In this document: one piece after another, positions 23,229 through 30,786 of the stretch | Position numbering within the stretch: the stretch's first letter is position 1 | How the letters are laid out: each line of letters begins with the position of its first letter | Origin: JTS-RE9 sp964649195 | GTDB lineage: Bacteria > Planctomycetota > Phycisphaerae > Phycisphaerales > Phycisphaeraceae | Length of the DNA: 30,884 nt | Direction of reading: 5' to 3' | Assembly (NCBI GenBank): GCA_964649195.1 | Contig: CAZYPK010000051.1 | Coordinates: 1-30,884, forward strand | Position numbers and translations under genes: made by a program | Notes under the pieces: model-generated | The model's database searches: none | What the model was told of the DNA's origin: nothing | What the model saw: only the letters and a program-made list of their open reading frames with translations

Positions 23229-24593
23229 TCACCGTTCCGCTTCGCCTTCGCTTTGCGGTTCCGCCCGTGATGGGCCAGCCTGTTCCTCCAGGTCGAACAG
23301 CCGCTTGAGCGCCGCCGCGAAAAAGCCCAGCGGGGCGTCGGGGTTTTTCGGATCGAGCTGTTGCAGGGGCAGATGCAGAATCTTGTTCACCAGGCGATGG
23401 TCGTGCTCTTCGAGGAGCTTCGCAAACTCCGCCGCGTCGCCATCTTCGCCGCCGCCGATTTTTTTCAGGCTGCGCTCGCGTTCGCTTTTGGCGAAGTCGT
23501 GCAGCTTCTCGCGCAAGGCGCGGATCAGCAGGCCCACATCGCGGTGCTGCACCGTGGCCATGCAGGAGCGCACGGCATCGAAGACCATTCGTTCGCACTG
23601 CTCGACCTGGGCCCAGCGATGCTCGTGCGTCTTGAGCACGACGCGCTGAAGGTCATCGATGTTGTAGAGATAGACGTTGCTCAGATTCCCCACCGCCGGT
23701 TCGATGTCGCGCGGCACGGCGATATCGACCATGAAAATCGGACGGCTGCGACGCCGGCGAATCAGCGGACGAAAACGCTGCTCGGTGATGATCGGCCTGG
23801 CCGCACCGGTGGAGGTGAGCACGATGTCCGCCTCCACCAGCAATTCATCGAGCTCTTCAAACGGCCGCACGCCGCCGGAGCCGCCTGCCCCCCCGGTTCC
23901 GCCGGAGAGATTCATCCGAGTCGCCAGGTCTTCGGCGCGTTCACGGGTGCGGTTGGTCAGCCAGAGTTTGGCGGGCTTGAGCGCCTGGAGATGCTTGAGC
24001 GTGATCTTCGCCATCTCGCCGGCGCCGATGGCGACCATCGTCTTGTCGTCGAAGCGCTCGAAAATCTGCGAGGCGAAATCGACCGCCACCGAGCCGATGC
24101 TCACGCGCCCTTCGCCGATGCCCGACTCGCTGCGCACCTGCCTGGCCACGCTGATGGCCTGCTGGAAGACGCGATGCAGCACCGGGCCGACGGCTTCGAG
24201 TCGCCGCGAAATTTCGTATGCCTGCTTCACCTGCCCCAGAATCTGAGGCTCGCCGATGACCATCGATTCCAGCCCCGTCGCCACGCGGAACAGATGCGTC
24301 ACCGCCTGATCCTGCTCGCGGTGAATCGCGGCGGCGGTGACGTGTTTCGTTTCGATGCCGCAGAAGTCGGCGAGAAAGGTGTCGAGCTGTTCGTAGCCCG
24401 GCGGCTCGTGGGCGGGACGGGCGATGTAAAGCTCCGTGCGGTTGCAGGTCGATAGCACCACCGCCTCGGACTGCGGATACATCCGGCGCAGCGAGTCGAT
24501 CGCGGCATCGAGTCGTTCACCGGCAATGGCGATGCGTTCGCGCAGATCGACCGACGCCGTGCGATGGCTGATGCTGAGCATCACGATGCGCAT
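23229..24593 (-). CDS. hemA: Glutamyl-tRNA reductase
   Basis: 454 aa. It reduces glutamyl-tRNA(Glu) to glutamate-1-semialdehyde with NADPH, the first step of C5-pathway tetrapyrrole synthesis. The catalytic Cys50 is in VVLSTCNRTELY, after SISHRTASVDLRER; GLESMVIGEPQILGQVKQAY is the family signature. An NADPH-binding domain (VAIGAGEMAKITLKHL) and a C-terminal dimerisation helix region follow. A Gly-rich insertion (GGTGGAGGSGG) sits in the NADPH domain at about 229-241. Excellent ribosome binding site GGAGG four nt before ATG at 24593. The start lies inside the end of the CcsA/HemX-like gene (13-bp overlap). Confidence 0.97.
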   Translation of the reverse strand: MRIVMLSISHRTASVDLRERIAIAGERLDAAIDSLRRMYPQSEAVVLSTCNRTELYIARPAHEPPGYEQLDTFLADFCGIETKHVTAAAIHREQDQAVTHLFRVATGLESMVIGEPQILGQVKQAYEISRRLEAVGPVLHRVFQQAISVARQVRSESGIGEGRVSIGSVAVDFASQIFERFDDKTMVAIGAGEMAKITLKHLQALKPAKLWLTNRTRERAEDLATRMNLSGGTGGAGGSGGVRPFEELDELLVEADIVLTSTGAARPIITEQRFRPLIRRRRSRPIFMVDIAVPRDIEPAVGNLSNVYLYNIDDLQRVVLKTHEHRWAQVEQCERMVFDAVRSCMATVQHRDVGLLIRALREKLHDFAKSERERSLKKIGGGEDGDAAEFAKLLEEHDHRLVNKILHLPLQQLDPKNPDAPLGFFAAALKRLFDLEEQAGPSRAEPQSEGEAER

Positions 24594-25633
24594 GTCGCCT
24601 CCGAGGGGAGGGGCGGAGGCACGAAGGCACGAAGGCACAAAGGCACGGAGGCACGGAGGGGAGATTTCGGATTTCGGATTTCGGATTTCGGATTTGAGAT
24701 TTGTTCCGCCCCTTCGTGCCTTCGTGCCTTCGTGCCTTCGTGCCTTTCCTGTTCCGCCCCGGGCCGGTCATGCCTGATCGAGTTTTCCTTCGGCAGCGCG
24801 GGCAGCGCCGTGGCGATGCCGAAGGTGGCCAGCAGCAGGATGAGGCCGGCGATGGAAAGCCACGCGGCTCTTGCCCCGCGGAAGTGGGTGGTGTGTTTCA
24901 CGTTCATCACCACCGCATAGACCAGCCACGCCGCCCCCGCCAGCAGCACCTTGGGCGAGTGCCACCAGCCGGCGCCCAGCCGCGTTTCCCCGCCGGTGAC
25001 GATGATCAGGCCGGTGATCAGTCCCAGCGAAAGCAGGGCGAAGCCCAGGGCGCTGGTGCGCACGATGAGCGTCTCGATCGCTTCGAGGCTGGCGAAGGGC
25101 CGCGTCGCGGTGGGGTCGTGCGAGCGGTGCAGGGTTCGTTGTACGTGGAGGTACATGCCGCCGGCGATGGCCGCCATGATGAAGAAGAGCATGCCGCCAT
25201 AGACGCTTGAAAGGTGGATCATCTTCCAGACGGAATCGATCTCCCCGAACGGGCGAAAGGTCCAGAAGCTGGCGCAGATGGCCCATGCGAAAGTGACGGC
25301 GAGAAACGGCAGGGCGAAGAGGCTCAGGCCCTTCATGCGGCCGCGCTTGACGAGGTATGTCACCGTCATCGCCAGCAGCACGCCGATGAGAATCAGCCCA
25401 TCGACATGCGCCTCCAGCGGCTGCCAGCGCTGATGCACCGCCATGGCGCGGTAGATGAAAAGCCCGCCGCCCAGGGCGATGCACAGCCCCACGAGAAACG
25501 ATTGCAGGTTGGCGTATGTCGCCGGGTCCTGGCCGCGGGCCACCAGCCTGGCGCGGCCAAGCGCCACCAGCCATGCCGCCAGGGAGAGCAGCGTGAGCAC
25601 GACGAGGATGAGGGTGGTGAGCGTGTCGGTCAT
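24581..25633 (-). CDS. CcsA/HemX-like cytochrome c assembly-type membrane protein
   Basis: 350 aa with about eight membrane helices (residues 5-280). Family-type features are WKMIHLSSVYGGM (His140), GWWHSPKVLLAGAAWLVYAVV and conserved His residues at about 225, 247 and 250. Placement between a Met8-like gene and hemA matches the HemX position in Gram-positive hem operons, where HemX modulates glutamyl-tRNA reductase; a cytochrome c haem-handling role is the alternative. From about residue 295 the frame continues through the repeat at 24610-24746, giving a 55-residue tail (HEGTKARRHEG, NPKSEIRNPKS) unlike the family. The stop lies past the hemA start. ATG overlaps the stop of the upstream gene (ATGA). 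Confidence 0.85.
   Translation of the reverse strand: MTDTLTTLILVVLTLLSLAAWLVALGRARLVARGQDPATYANLQSFLVGLCIALGGGLFIYRAMAVHQRWQPLEAHVDGLILIGVLLAMTVTYLVKRGRMKGLSLFALPFLAVTFAWAICASFWTFRPFGEIDSVWKMIHLSSVYGGMLFFIMAAIAGGMYLHVQRTLHRSHDPTATRPFASLEAIETLIVRTSALGFALLSLGLITGLIIVTGGETRLGAGWWHSPKVLLAGAAWLVYAVVMNVKHTTHFRGARAAWLSIAGLILLLATFGIATALPALPKENSIRHDRPGAEQERHEGTKARRHEGAEQISNPKSEIRNPKSPLRASVPLCLRAFVPPPLPSEATCAS
24610..24746. repeat. Tandem-armed palindrome inside the CcsA/HemX-like 3' end
   Basis: Left arm (about 24613-24660): six copies of an 8-mer near GGCACGAA. Right arm (24706-24746): five copies of the complement, CGTGCCTT. The centre (24663-24700) is itself a tandem array of five GATTTCG 7-mers. 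The arms match the unit in the outer arms of the repeat at 11401-11676. The element lies in the reading frame of the membrane protein and 17 bp before the hemA start. Confidence 0.85.
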
Positions 25634-26382
25634 GCCGGGGTCACCGCGTCAAGGGAAAAGTCATCGATGTCGGTGTCGTCGCCGCTTGCATGCAGGTCGC
25701 GGGCAGGTTCATGCTCGTGCATCAGGCCATGCACGGGTTGCCCATCACCGGCCACGTCCGAATCAGGCTGGCACATCGCTTCGCAATGCTTCCGGTAGGC
25801 GGCGTCGCCTTGCGACAGGAAGAGTTCCACCGCCTCGCCATCGGTCAGCCGGGCGATGCGGGTGCGCCGCTGGGAAAGGTCGGCGAAGTTCTGGCGGATG
25901 AGCCTGCGATACGGCCCCGCGATTTCGATGATCGCCGGCCAGTGCTCGCCGACCTTGCCCCGCAGCTCGCGGGTGATCCGCCTGGCCGCATCGGGGATCG
26001 CGTTGCCGGTGTGAATGGCCAGGGTCACCGGGCCGATGCGGGCCTTGCTCATGAAGAGAATCTCGCCGCGTTCGGCTTCATCGGCCCGGTTGACCAGCAC
26101 GCCCAGGGCCCGCGCCTGCCTGTCGATGCGGTCGTTGAGCCGGTGATCATCGGTCGCCAGCACGACCAGCCGCATATCGACCAGATCGGTCTCCCGCACC
26201 GGTCGTTCATGGATGGTCACGGGCATCTCCCGCAAGGCGGGATCGATGTGCGGCGCCACGATGGTGATCAGGTTGCACCCCGCACCGGCCAGGGCGCGGG
26301 CCCGCCGCAGCGCCACCGCACCGCCGCCGACGACCAGGCACTTCTGGCCGCGAAGATTGAGAATGACAGGCAACCCAGGCAT
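25630..26382 (-). CDS. Precorrin-2 dehydrogenase / sirohydrochlorin ferrochelatase-type protein (Met8/CysG-N)
   Basis: 250 aa. NAD-binding N-terminus PVILNLRGQKCLVVGGGAVALRRARAL, then VLATDDHRLNDRIDRQARALGVLVNRAD and GPVTLAIHTGNAIPDAARRITREL, which are diagnostic of the Met8p/CysG N-terminal enzyme that oxidises precorrin-2 to sirohydrochlorin for sirohaem. A C-terminal extension of about 60 residues rich in His, Asp and Glu (VHGLMHEHEP; DDTDIDDFSL) exceeds the usual domain. It is followed by the CcsA/HemX-like gene with an ATGA overlap and then hemA. No ribosome binding site is clear; the start is chosen by homology. Confidence 0.9.
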   Translation of the reverse strand: MPGLPVILNLRGQKCLVVGGGAVALRRARALAGAGCNLITIVAPHIDPALREMPVTIHERPVRETDLVDMRLVVLATDDHRLNDRIDRQARALGVLVNRADEAERGEILFMSKARIGPVTLAIHTGNAIPDAARRITRELRGKVGEHWPAIIEIAGPYRRLIRQNFADLSQRRTRIARLTDGEAVELFLSQGDAAYRKHCEAMCQPDSDVAGDGQPVHGLMHEHEPARDLHASGDDTDIDDFSLDAVTPA

Positions 26383-26402
26383 GGCAGGGCATTGTAGCGG
26401 GA

Positions 26403-26448
26403 AGCCGCGGAAGGAAATGATCGGGTGCGACACGCCCGGCCCGCGGCT
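26403..26448. repeat. Inverted repeat upstream of the Met8-like gene
   Basis: AGCCGCGG (26403-26410) and CCGCGGCT (26441-26448) are perfect complements, with a smaller inner inverted repeat GGGTGCGACACGCCC (26423-26437). It starts 21 bp before the start codon. It could be an operator, an RNA hairpin in the leader, or a dispersed repeat; nothing here decides between them. Confidence 0.5.
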
Positions 26449-26469
26449 GTAGGGGGCCGAAAAGACAGA

Positions 26470-26491
26470 CCCACGCACGGGAGTGCGTGGG
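26470..26491 (-). terminator. Rho-independent-type terminator after the CAP-domain gene
   Basis: A perfect 9-bp stem CCCACGCAC/GTGCGTGGG closes a 4-nt loop. On the minus strand it is followed by TCTGTCTTTT, a moderately T-rich tract. It begins 33 bp after the stop of the minus-strand CAP-domain gene and would separate it from the tetrapyrrole genes. Confidence 0.6.
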
Positions 26492-26523
26492 CTTTGGGGG
26501 TTGAACAAAGTGGATGTCGGGGG

Positions 26524-27687
26524 TCACGAGCCGAACATCTGCGTCCAGTGGGCTTCCACTCTGCCGTGGCCGATGCGGCGGAAGTTGGGGTTCATCATGT
26601 TTTTGAAATGGCCGGGGCTGTGGAACCAGGCCATGATGGCTGAGTGATGGTCGTGACGGCCCATGAAGATGTTTTCGCCGCTGGCGCTGGTGCCTGCGAG
26701 GCGGGCGCGGTCCCAGGGGGTGGTCTTGCCGGAGACGGGGGATTCGTGGGCGAAGAAGCCGAGCGTTCGCATGTCTTTGCTGTGGTCGCGGCTGGCGTTG
26801 CCGAGTTTGAGGTCGATGGCCAGGGGCTGGCTGCCGACGCGGATGCGCATGAGGTTGAGCATGAGGATGCCTGCCGCCTCTTCGGGGTCAAGCTGCTTGG
26901 AAAGGGCGATGTTGTCGAACATCACATCCTGATGCTCCGGCTTCATCGGCATGACCATCAGCACCGCCAGCTCTTCGGATTCGGTCAGCTCGGCGTCCAG
27001 TTCCGATGCCGAGGGCACGCGGTCGGCCAGGCGGCGATCGCTGACGGTGAGCTGCCGGGCCGCTTTGCCGGCCAGCGTGGAAAGTTCGAGCAGTTCCCGC
27101 CTCTGTTCCTGAAGGCCCGGCACCACCTGGAACACCGTCTTCCGATCGATGATCAGGAGTTCCGCCAACCGCTTCATGGCCGGGTCGGCATCCTTGACGA
27201 TCATGTCCTTGCTCAGCCCCGGCACCTTCACCAGGTCGTTCACCTGGGCCTGCAACCTGGCAATCTCCGCCTCGCTGGCGGCCCCGCGCCGTTTCCTGGC
27301 CAGGCCGGCCACTTCGGATTGGAAACTGGAGCGATACTTGCGAACCTTGCCGCGATAGTCGGTGTGGATGGCGTTGATCAGGCGGCCGGGGGCGCCGCCT
27401 CCCATGTTGATCAGGGCGTTGGCGGCACGCTCGCGGAGAGTCGCATCGGGAGAGGAGCGGTAGAGATTGATCAGCGACTGGGAATCGCCGGTCTCCGTGG
27501 CCACGATGATCGGGTCCTGCGAGGCCCGTTCCACGGCGGCCAGCCGCTTGGAGAGCGACATGAGAATGTCGATGTCCCGCTGGGTCTGGGCGGCGGCGGG
27601 GGAGGCGAAGGCGACGAGGGCGACAGCCAAGGCCGGTGCAAAGCTCAAGGGCGAGCGACAAAAAGCGCGAGGGGTGAGTGCAATCAT
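26524..27687 (-). CDS. Exported CAP (SCP-like) domain protein
   Basis: 387 aa with a signal peptide (RSPLSFAPALAVALVAFASPAAAQ). Residues about 35-240 are helical and charged with a HEAT-like stretch (SLINLYRSSPDATLRERAANALINMG) and a probable coiled coil (SEAEIARLQAQVNDL). The C-terminal third (about 272-387) is a bacterial CAP domain: LNLMRIRVGSQPL, LGNASRDHSKDM, GFFAHESPVSGKTTPWDRA, SASGENIFMG, MAWFHSPGHFKNMMNPNFRRIGHG. The CAP cavity residues (two His and Glu of GENI) are present. Roles in bacteria are unknown; extracellular binding is likely. The start is fixed by the signal peptide; the frame upstream runs through intergenic DNA and is rejected. Confidence 0.85.
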   Translation of the reverse strand: MIALTPRAFCRSPLSFAPALAVALVAFASPAAAQTQRDIDILMSLSKRLAAVERASQDPIIVATETGDSQSLINLYRSSPDATLRERAANALINMGGGAPGRLINAIHTDYRGKVRKYRSSFQSEVAGLARKRRGAASEAEIARLQAQVNDLVKVPGLSKDMIVKDADPAMKRLAELLIIDRKTVFQVVPGLQEQRRELLELSTLAGKAARQLTVSDRRLADRVPSASELDAELTESEELAVLMVMPMKPEHQDVMFDNIALSKQLDPEEAAGILMLNLMRIRVGSQPLAIDLKLGNASRDHSKDMRTLGFFAHESPVSGKTTPWDRARLAGTSASGENIFMGRHDHHSAIMAWFHSPGHFKNMMNPNFRRIGHGRVEAHWTQMFGS

Positions 27688-27833
27688 GGTGCGAGAACCC
27701 GGGGAAAGCGCGGTGTGGCAGATCATATAACGAGAACCGACCGGCAAGGCGGCGATCCGTACATCATATACAACGGGGGACGACCTGAATTGTACGACGT
27801 GCAATCGTATATCGCGTAATTTATGTTGAGGGA
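27688..27833. other. Leader region of the CAP-domain gene
   Basis: 146 bp without a gene, more AT-rich than its surroundings. ATCATATA occurs twice, 41 bp apart (27722-27729 and 27763-27770). On the minus strand this gives a TATGAT -10-like hexamer at 27727-27722, without a good -35. The region ends at the direct repeat flanking the mobile element. Confidence 0.5.
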
Positions 27834-28050
27834 CCAGGGCAATCGCATGTACGTAGCGGTTTCCACCTCTCCCTCCGGGAGAGGTCGGCGAGGTTTTGCG
27901 AGCCGGGTGAGGGCGGTTTGACGATTGATGTTTCGTGGAGAATCCGGCCCTCACCTGTCTCAATCGCCCCGCTACGCGGCGATTGAGACTGTCCTCTCCC
28001 CCAGGGAGAGGGCGAAGAGTCAAGCCCCGGGGTACATGCGATTGCCCTGG
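27834..28050. mobile_element. 217-bp MITE-like element with 19-bp terminal inverted repeats
   Basis: The ends are perfect 19-bp complements: CCAGGGCAATCGCATGTAC at 27834-27852 and its reverse complement at 28032-28050. The element is flanked by TTGAGGGA at 27826-27833 and 28051-28058, an 8-bp direct repeat (it could be read as up to 10 bp because the bordering bases are symmetric) consistent with target-site duplication. Inside are further inverted repeats, including a CTCTCCC.../...GGGAGAG pair and a perfect 12-bp stem (27957-27968 with 27978-27989). No transposase is encoded, so it would be moved in trans. The end motif recurs at 30760. Confidence 0.75.
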
Positions 28051-28123
28051 TTGAGGGACTTCTGAATAACCTCCCGATGCACCGTGAACCATGAGGATTG
28101 CCACGCCGCAGGGGGCCTGGGCG

Positions 28124-29347
28124 TCATGCCATCGCACCGCACTCGGGGCAGGCTTCGCTGGAGGCGCCGGTGAGGTCGTAGCCGCAGGAGGTACACAGGC
28201 CCGGCTTGCTGACCGGCTCGCCGATGGCCATATCGACGACGCCCATGGGAACGAGCATGAAGGTGGCGCCCATCCACGCGCCGATCTTGAGCAGGCCGGT
28301 GAGGGCGGCGAGGGTGTCAATCGAAGCTATGGAGCGAAAGACGACGATGGAAATCACGGCGATCAAGGCGCCGTTGAAAAGCCAGAACGCGAGATTGGCC
28401 CGAACGGAAGCGGTGGCCGGGGCGGTGTTGGGGGTGTTGATGGAAATGATCACCACGACCGCGATGAGGGCGACCACCCACAGCAGGGTGGCGAGGCCGA
28501 CCACCGCATCCATCTTCATGACCTTGAAGGGAGCGAGCAGGCCGATCGAGCCTTCGTTGGGGATCAGCAGCGAGACGGCGCCGGCAATCGCACCGGCCAG
28601 GGCGATCGGGTAGGCGGCAGCCAAGTCAGGGCGATACCAGCGCAGGCGGCAGCCGATCATGATGCCGTAGAAGGTCACCAAGCTGAGCAACAGACCGAAG
28701 AAACCGCCCGCACCGCCGGAACCGGCGGCGGTCTGCCGGATGGCCTGCGTGATCTCCCTGGGGGCGGCGGTGAAGAGCAGAATCACCGGCAACACCCCAA
28801 GGCCGGCAAGGGTCGCCCCACGCGCCATCACCGGCAACCCACGGCCAAAAAGCGCCACCAGCCCGGATATCAACGGCAGCACCATCAGCAGCCGGTACAT
28901 GATGGGAATGCGCGATTCAAACAGACCCTCAAGATTAATCCATGAAACGGACATTCGACCCCCACGTGCGGTGACGAGGGGAAGAAAAAAGGCAACAATC
29001 AACACGATGCCCAGAATCATCACATGGTTGCGGCGCAGGTTGACCTCGACATCACCCGTATAAGGTCGGCCTTGAATCCTGGGGACCTGCCCGGTGACGC
29101 GGCGAGTGCGTCGGGGTGGTGGAGCCTCAGCCGCCGCCGCCGCCAGATCGACGAAGTCGTCATGGATTTGAGCCGTCTCCCGAGGCGGATGCCCCGCAAC
29201 GGCGTCAGCCAACACCGCCTCGCCCGCGTCCTCCAAGGCAGGCACGACCATCACACCACCGCATTTTTTGCATCTGGCTTTGACGCCCGCTTTCTCAACC
29301 GGAACCTTGTAAACCTGCCCGCACGAACCGCAGTTGAAACGAATCAT
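28124..29347 (-). CDS. Polytopic membrane protein with N- and C-terminal zinc ribbons
   Basis: 407 aa. The N-terminus is a zinc ribbon (FNCGSCGQVYKVP, then ARCKKCGGVMVVP: two CxxC pairs). A Pro/Ala-rich linker runs to about 105, followed by about eight hydrophobic segments, and a second ribbon at the C-terminus (LCTSCGYDLTGASSEACPECG), a form common in planctomycete proteins. Both ribbons should be cytoplasmic if the helix number is even. Function unknown. GGGGA precedes the start at a suitable distance. The general plan (small cytoplasmic binding module, linker, eight-helix block) resembles the GYF_2-like gene at 11678-12955. Confidence 0.75.
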   Translation of the reverse strand: MIRFNCGSCGQVYKVPVEKAGVKARCKKCGGVMVVPALEDAGEAVLADAVAGHPPRETAQIHDDFVDLAAAAAEAPPPRRTRRVTGQVPRIQGRPYTGDVEVNLRRNHVMILGIVLIVAFFLPLVTARGGRMSVSWINLEGLFESRIPIMYRLLMVLPLISGLVALFGRGLPVMARGATLAGLGVLPVILLFTAAPREITQAIRQTAAGSGGAGGFFGLLLSLVTFYGIMIGCRLRWYRPDLAAAYPIALAGAIAGAVSLLIPNEGSIGLLAPFKVMKMDAVVGLATLLWVVALIAVVVIISINTPNTAPATASVRANLAFWLFNGALIAVISIVVFRSIASIDTLAALTGLLKIGAWMGATFMLVPMGVVDMAIGEPVSKPGLCTSCGYDLTGASSEACPECGAMA

Positions 29348-29681
29348 GTGAATCCCCGCAGCGAAGTGAAGATGATGAACAACGCCCGCTTTGGTTCAGG
29401 ATATCAAAAGAGGGTTGGATGCTGAAATCCGTGTCAAGCCCTGTCTTGTTCCGTTGAAGACCGAACCCTACGCTGGTTTTCGCAGGAAGCGAGAGAAGTT
29501 TGGGTGAGAGAAGTTTTGGGTGGCTGGGGCTGAGTCCGCGAAGCCCCGGCAAGGGAAGCCGGGGGGCAAAGACTCAACACCCACCCGCCGGGCGCACGAC
29601 ATTCAGGTATTGCCTATCTCCACAGGTACGCCCTGGCCGGGGCTTGCGCAAAGCCTTCAGCCCCAGCCACCCGGCGAACCC
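29348..29681. other. Intergenic region (334 bp) without a gene
   Basis: This lies between the diguanylate cyclase stop and the zinc-ribbon gene start, both minus strand. It contains a 15/16-bp direct repeat in tandem (GAGAGAAGTTT-GGGT, 29491-29521) and the inverted repeat at 29520-29670. No ORF, RNA gene or convincing promoter was recognised. Confidence 0.6.
29520..29670. repeat. Inverted repeat with GTGGCTGGGGCTGA ends
   Basis: Outer arms of 14 bp (29520-29533 and 29657-29670) and inner arms of 10 bp (AAGCCCCGGC 29541-29550 and its complement 29636-29645) are perfect. The central 85 bp are not symmetric. It ends 12 bp from the diguanylate cyclase stop. The GC-rich style resembles the repeats at the window ends, but the sequence is different. 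Confidence 0.75.
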
Positions 29682-30713
29682 TTAAGCCCCGGCGAGCCGG
29701 CCCTTGCCGTTTCGCTTGGCATCGTAGAGGAATTCGTCGGCACGCTTGATCAACTCTTCGGGTGTCGTGACGCCATCACGCAGCATGGATGCGGCGCCCA
29801 TGCTCAGGTCGGGCCTGATGCCGCCTTTGATGACGACGCGGACATGCTGGCGGAAGAGGGCGTGAAGCTGATCGGCAACCTGGCGAACGCGGGACAGGCC
29901 GATGCCCGGCATGAGGATGAGGAACTCGTCGCCGCCCAGACGGATGGCGTGGTCGTCGTGGCGGATCAGGCCTTGGATGAGCTGGCTGAGGGTTCGCAGC
30001 AGTTCATCGCCGGTGCCGTGGCCCAGGGTGTCGTTGATCTTCTTGAAGTTGTCCATGTCGATGGCGACGCAGATCAGGTCGGTGTTGCCTTGCCGACAGG
30101 ACTCGAAAAGGTCGTGCATGTTTTCATCGAGGAACCGGCGGTTGCCCAGGCCGGTGAGCGAATCGCGCATCGCCAGTTCCTTGAGATTTCGCGTGGCCAG
30201 GCGGGTGGCCCGCTCCACGCGATCATCAAGGGTTCGTCGCAACTGCCTGGCGTCGTTCTGGCCGCGCGTGACGTGCTTCGCAAAGTCTTGAACGATGCGG
30301 GCCAGCTCGCCCACCTCGTCGCCGCGATCGATCGGCAGCCCGGCATCAAGCCCGCCTCGCGCAGCCATCCCCGCGCGGCGAAGCTGATCGAGGATGCGAT
30401 CGATCGGAGCGCAGGCCCAACGTGCCCCCAGCAAAAACAACGGCACTGCCGCGACGGTGATGCCCAGCAGCAGCGGCCAGATGCGATGGCGGGCATGAGC
30501 CTCGATCATCCCCACACCCACCCCGGCCATCAGCGCCAGCAGCACCAGCAGGGCGATCTTGATCCGCAAGGCGGCATCATCCCACGACCGCGCCGGCGCC
30601 GCTTCCGCGACAGGCTCGGCCGGCTTGAGAACCGGCGCAGGCCCCGGATCCTTGCAAAGGCGGTAGCCGGCAGTAGGCGCGGATTCGCGGATTGGCACGG
30701 TCGATCGGCTCAC
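29682..30713 (-). CDS. Membrane diguanylate cyclase (GGDEF)
   Basis: 343 aa. It makes the second messenger c-di-GMP from two GTP. Two membrane helices (about 50-70 and 78-98) are followed by a HAMP-like segment and coiled coil (about 100-180), then a full GGDEF domain: RDSLTGLGNRRFLDE, IDMDNFKKINDTLGHGTGDELL and IRLGGDEFLILMPG, with the active-site GGDEF at 260-264 intact. An inhibitory-site RxxD (RHDD, 251-254) sits five residues before it, so product inhibition is expected. No periplasmic sensor domain exists between the helices (about seven residues). The start at 30713 is GTG without a clear ribosome binding site, so the N-terminus is uncertain. Confidence 0.9.
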   Translation of the reverse strand: MSRSTVPIRESAPTAGYRLCKDPGPAPVLKPAEPVAEAAPARSWDDAALRIKIALLVLLALMAGVGVGMIEAHARHRIWPLLLGITVAAVPLFLLGARWACAPIDRILDQLRRAGMAARGGLDAGLPIDRGDEVGELARIVQDFAKHVTRGQNDARQLRRTLDDRVERATRLATRNLKELAMRDSLTGLGNRRFLDENMHDLFESCRQGNTDLICVAIDMDNFKKINDTLGHGTGDELLRTLSQLIQGLIRHDDHAIRLGGDEFLILMPGIGLSRVRQVADQLHALFRQHVRVVIKGGIRPDLSMGAASMLRDGVTTPEELIKRADEFLYDAKRNGKGRLAGA

Positions 30714-30759
30714 TCAGTTTGTATCGGGCGGTCACGGGTTGGAATTGATGTGAAGCAGG

Positions 30760-30777
30760 CCAGGGCAATCGCATGTA
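30760..30777 (+). repeat. Second copy of the MITE terminal motif
   Basis: CCAGGGCAATCGCATGTA is identical to the first 18 of 19 bp of the terminal inverted repeat of the element at 27834-28050. No complementary end is found before the window stops at 30884, so this may be the left end of a second element that continues outside. Confidence 0.7.
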
Positions 30778-30786
30778 GCCTTGGGC

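Noticed and set aside
27688..28320. N-terminal extension of the CAP-domain frame by 211 codons
   Set aside because: It would run through the MITE-like element and the end of the neighbouring gene; a clear signal peptide starts at 27687.
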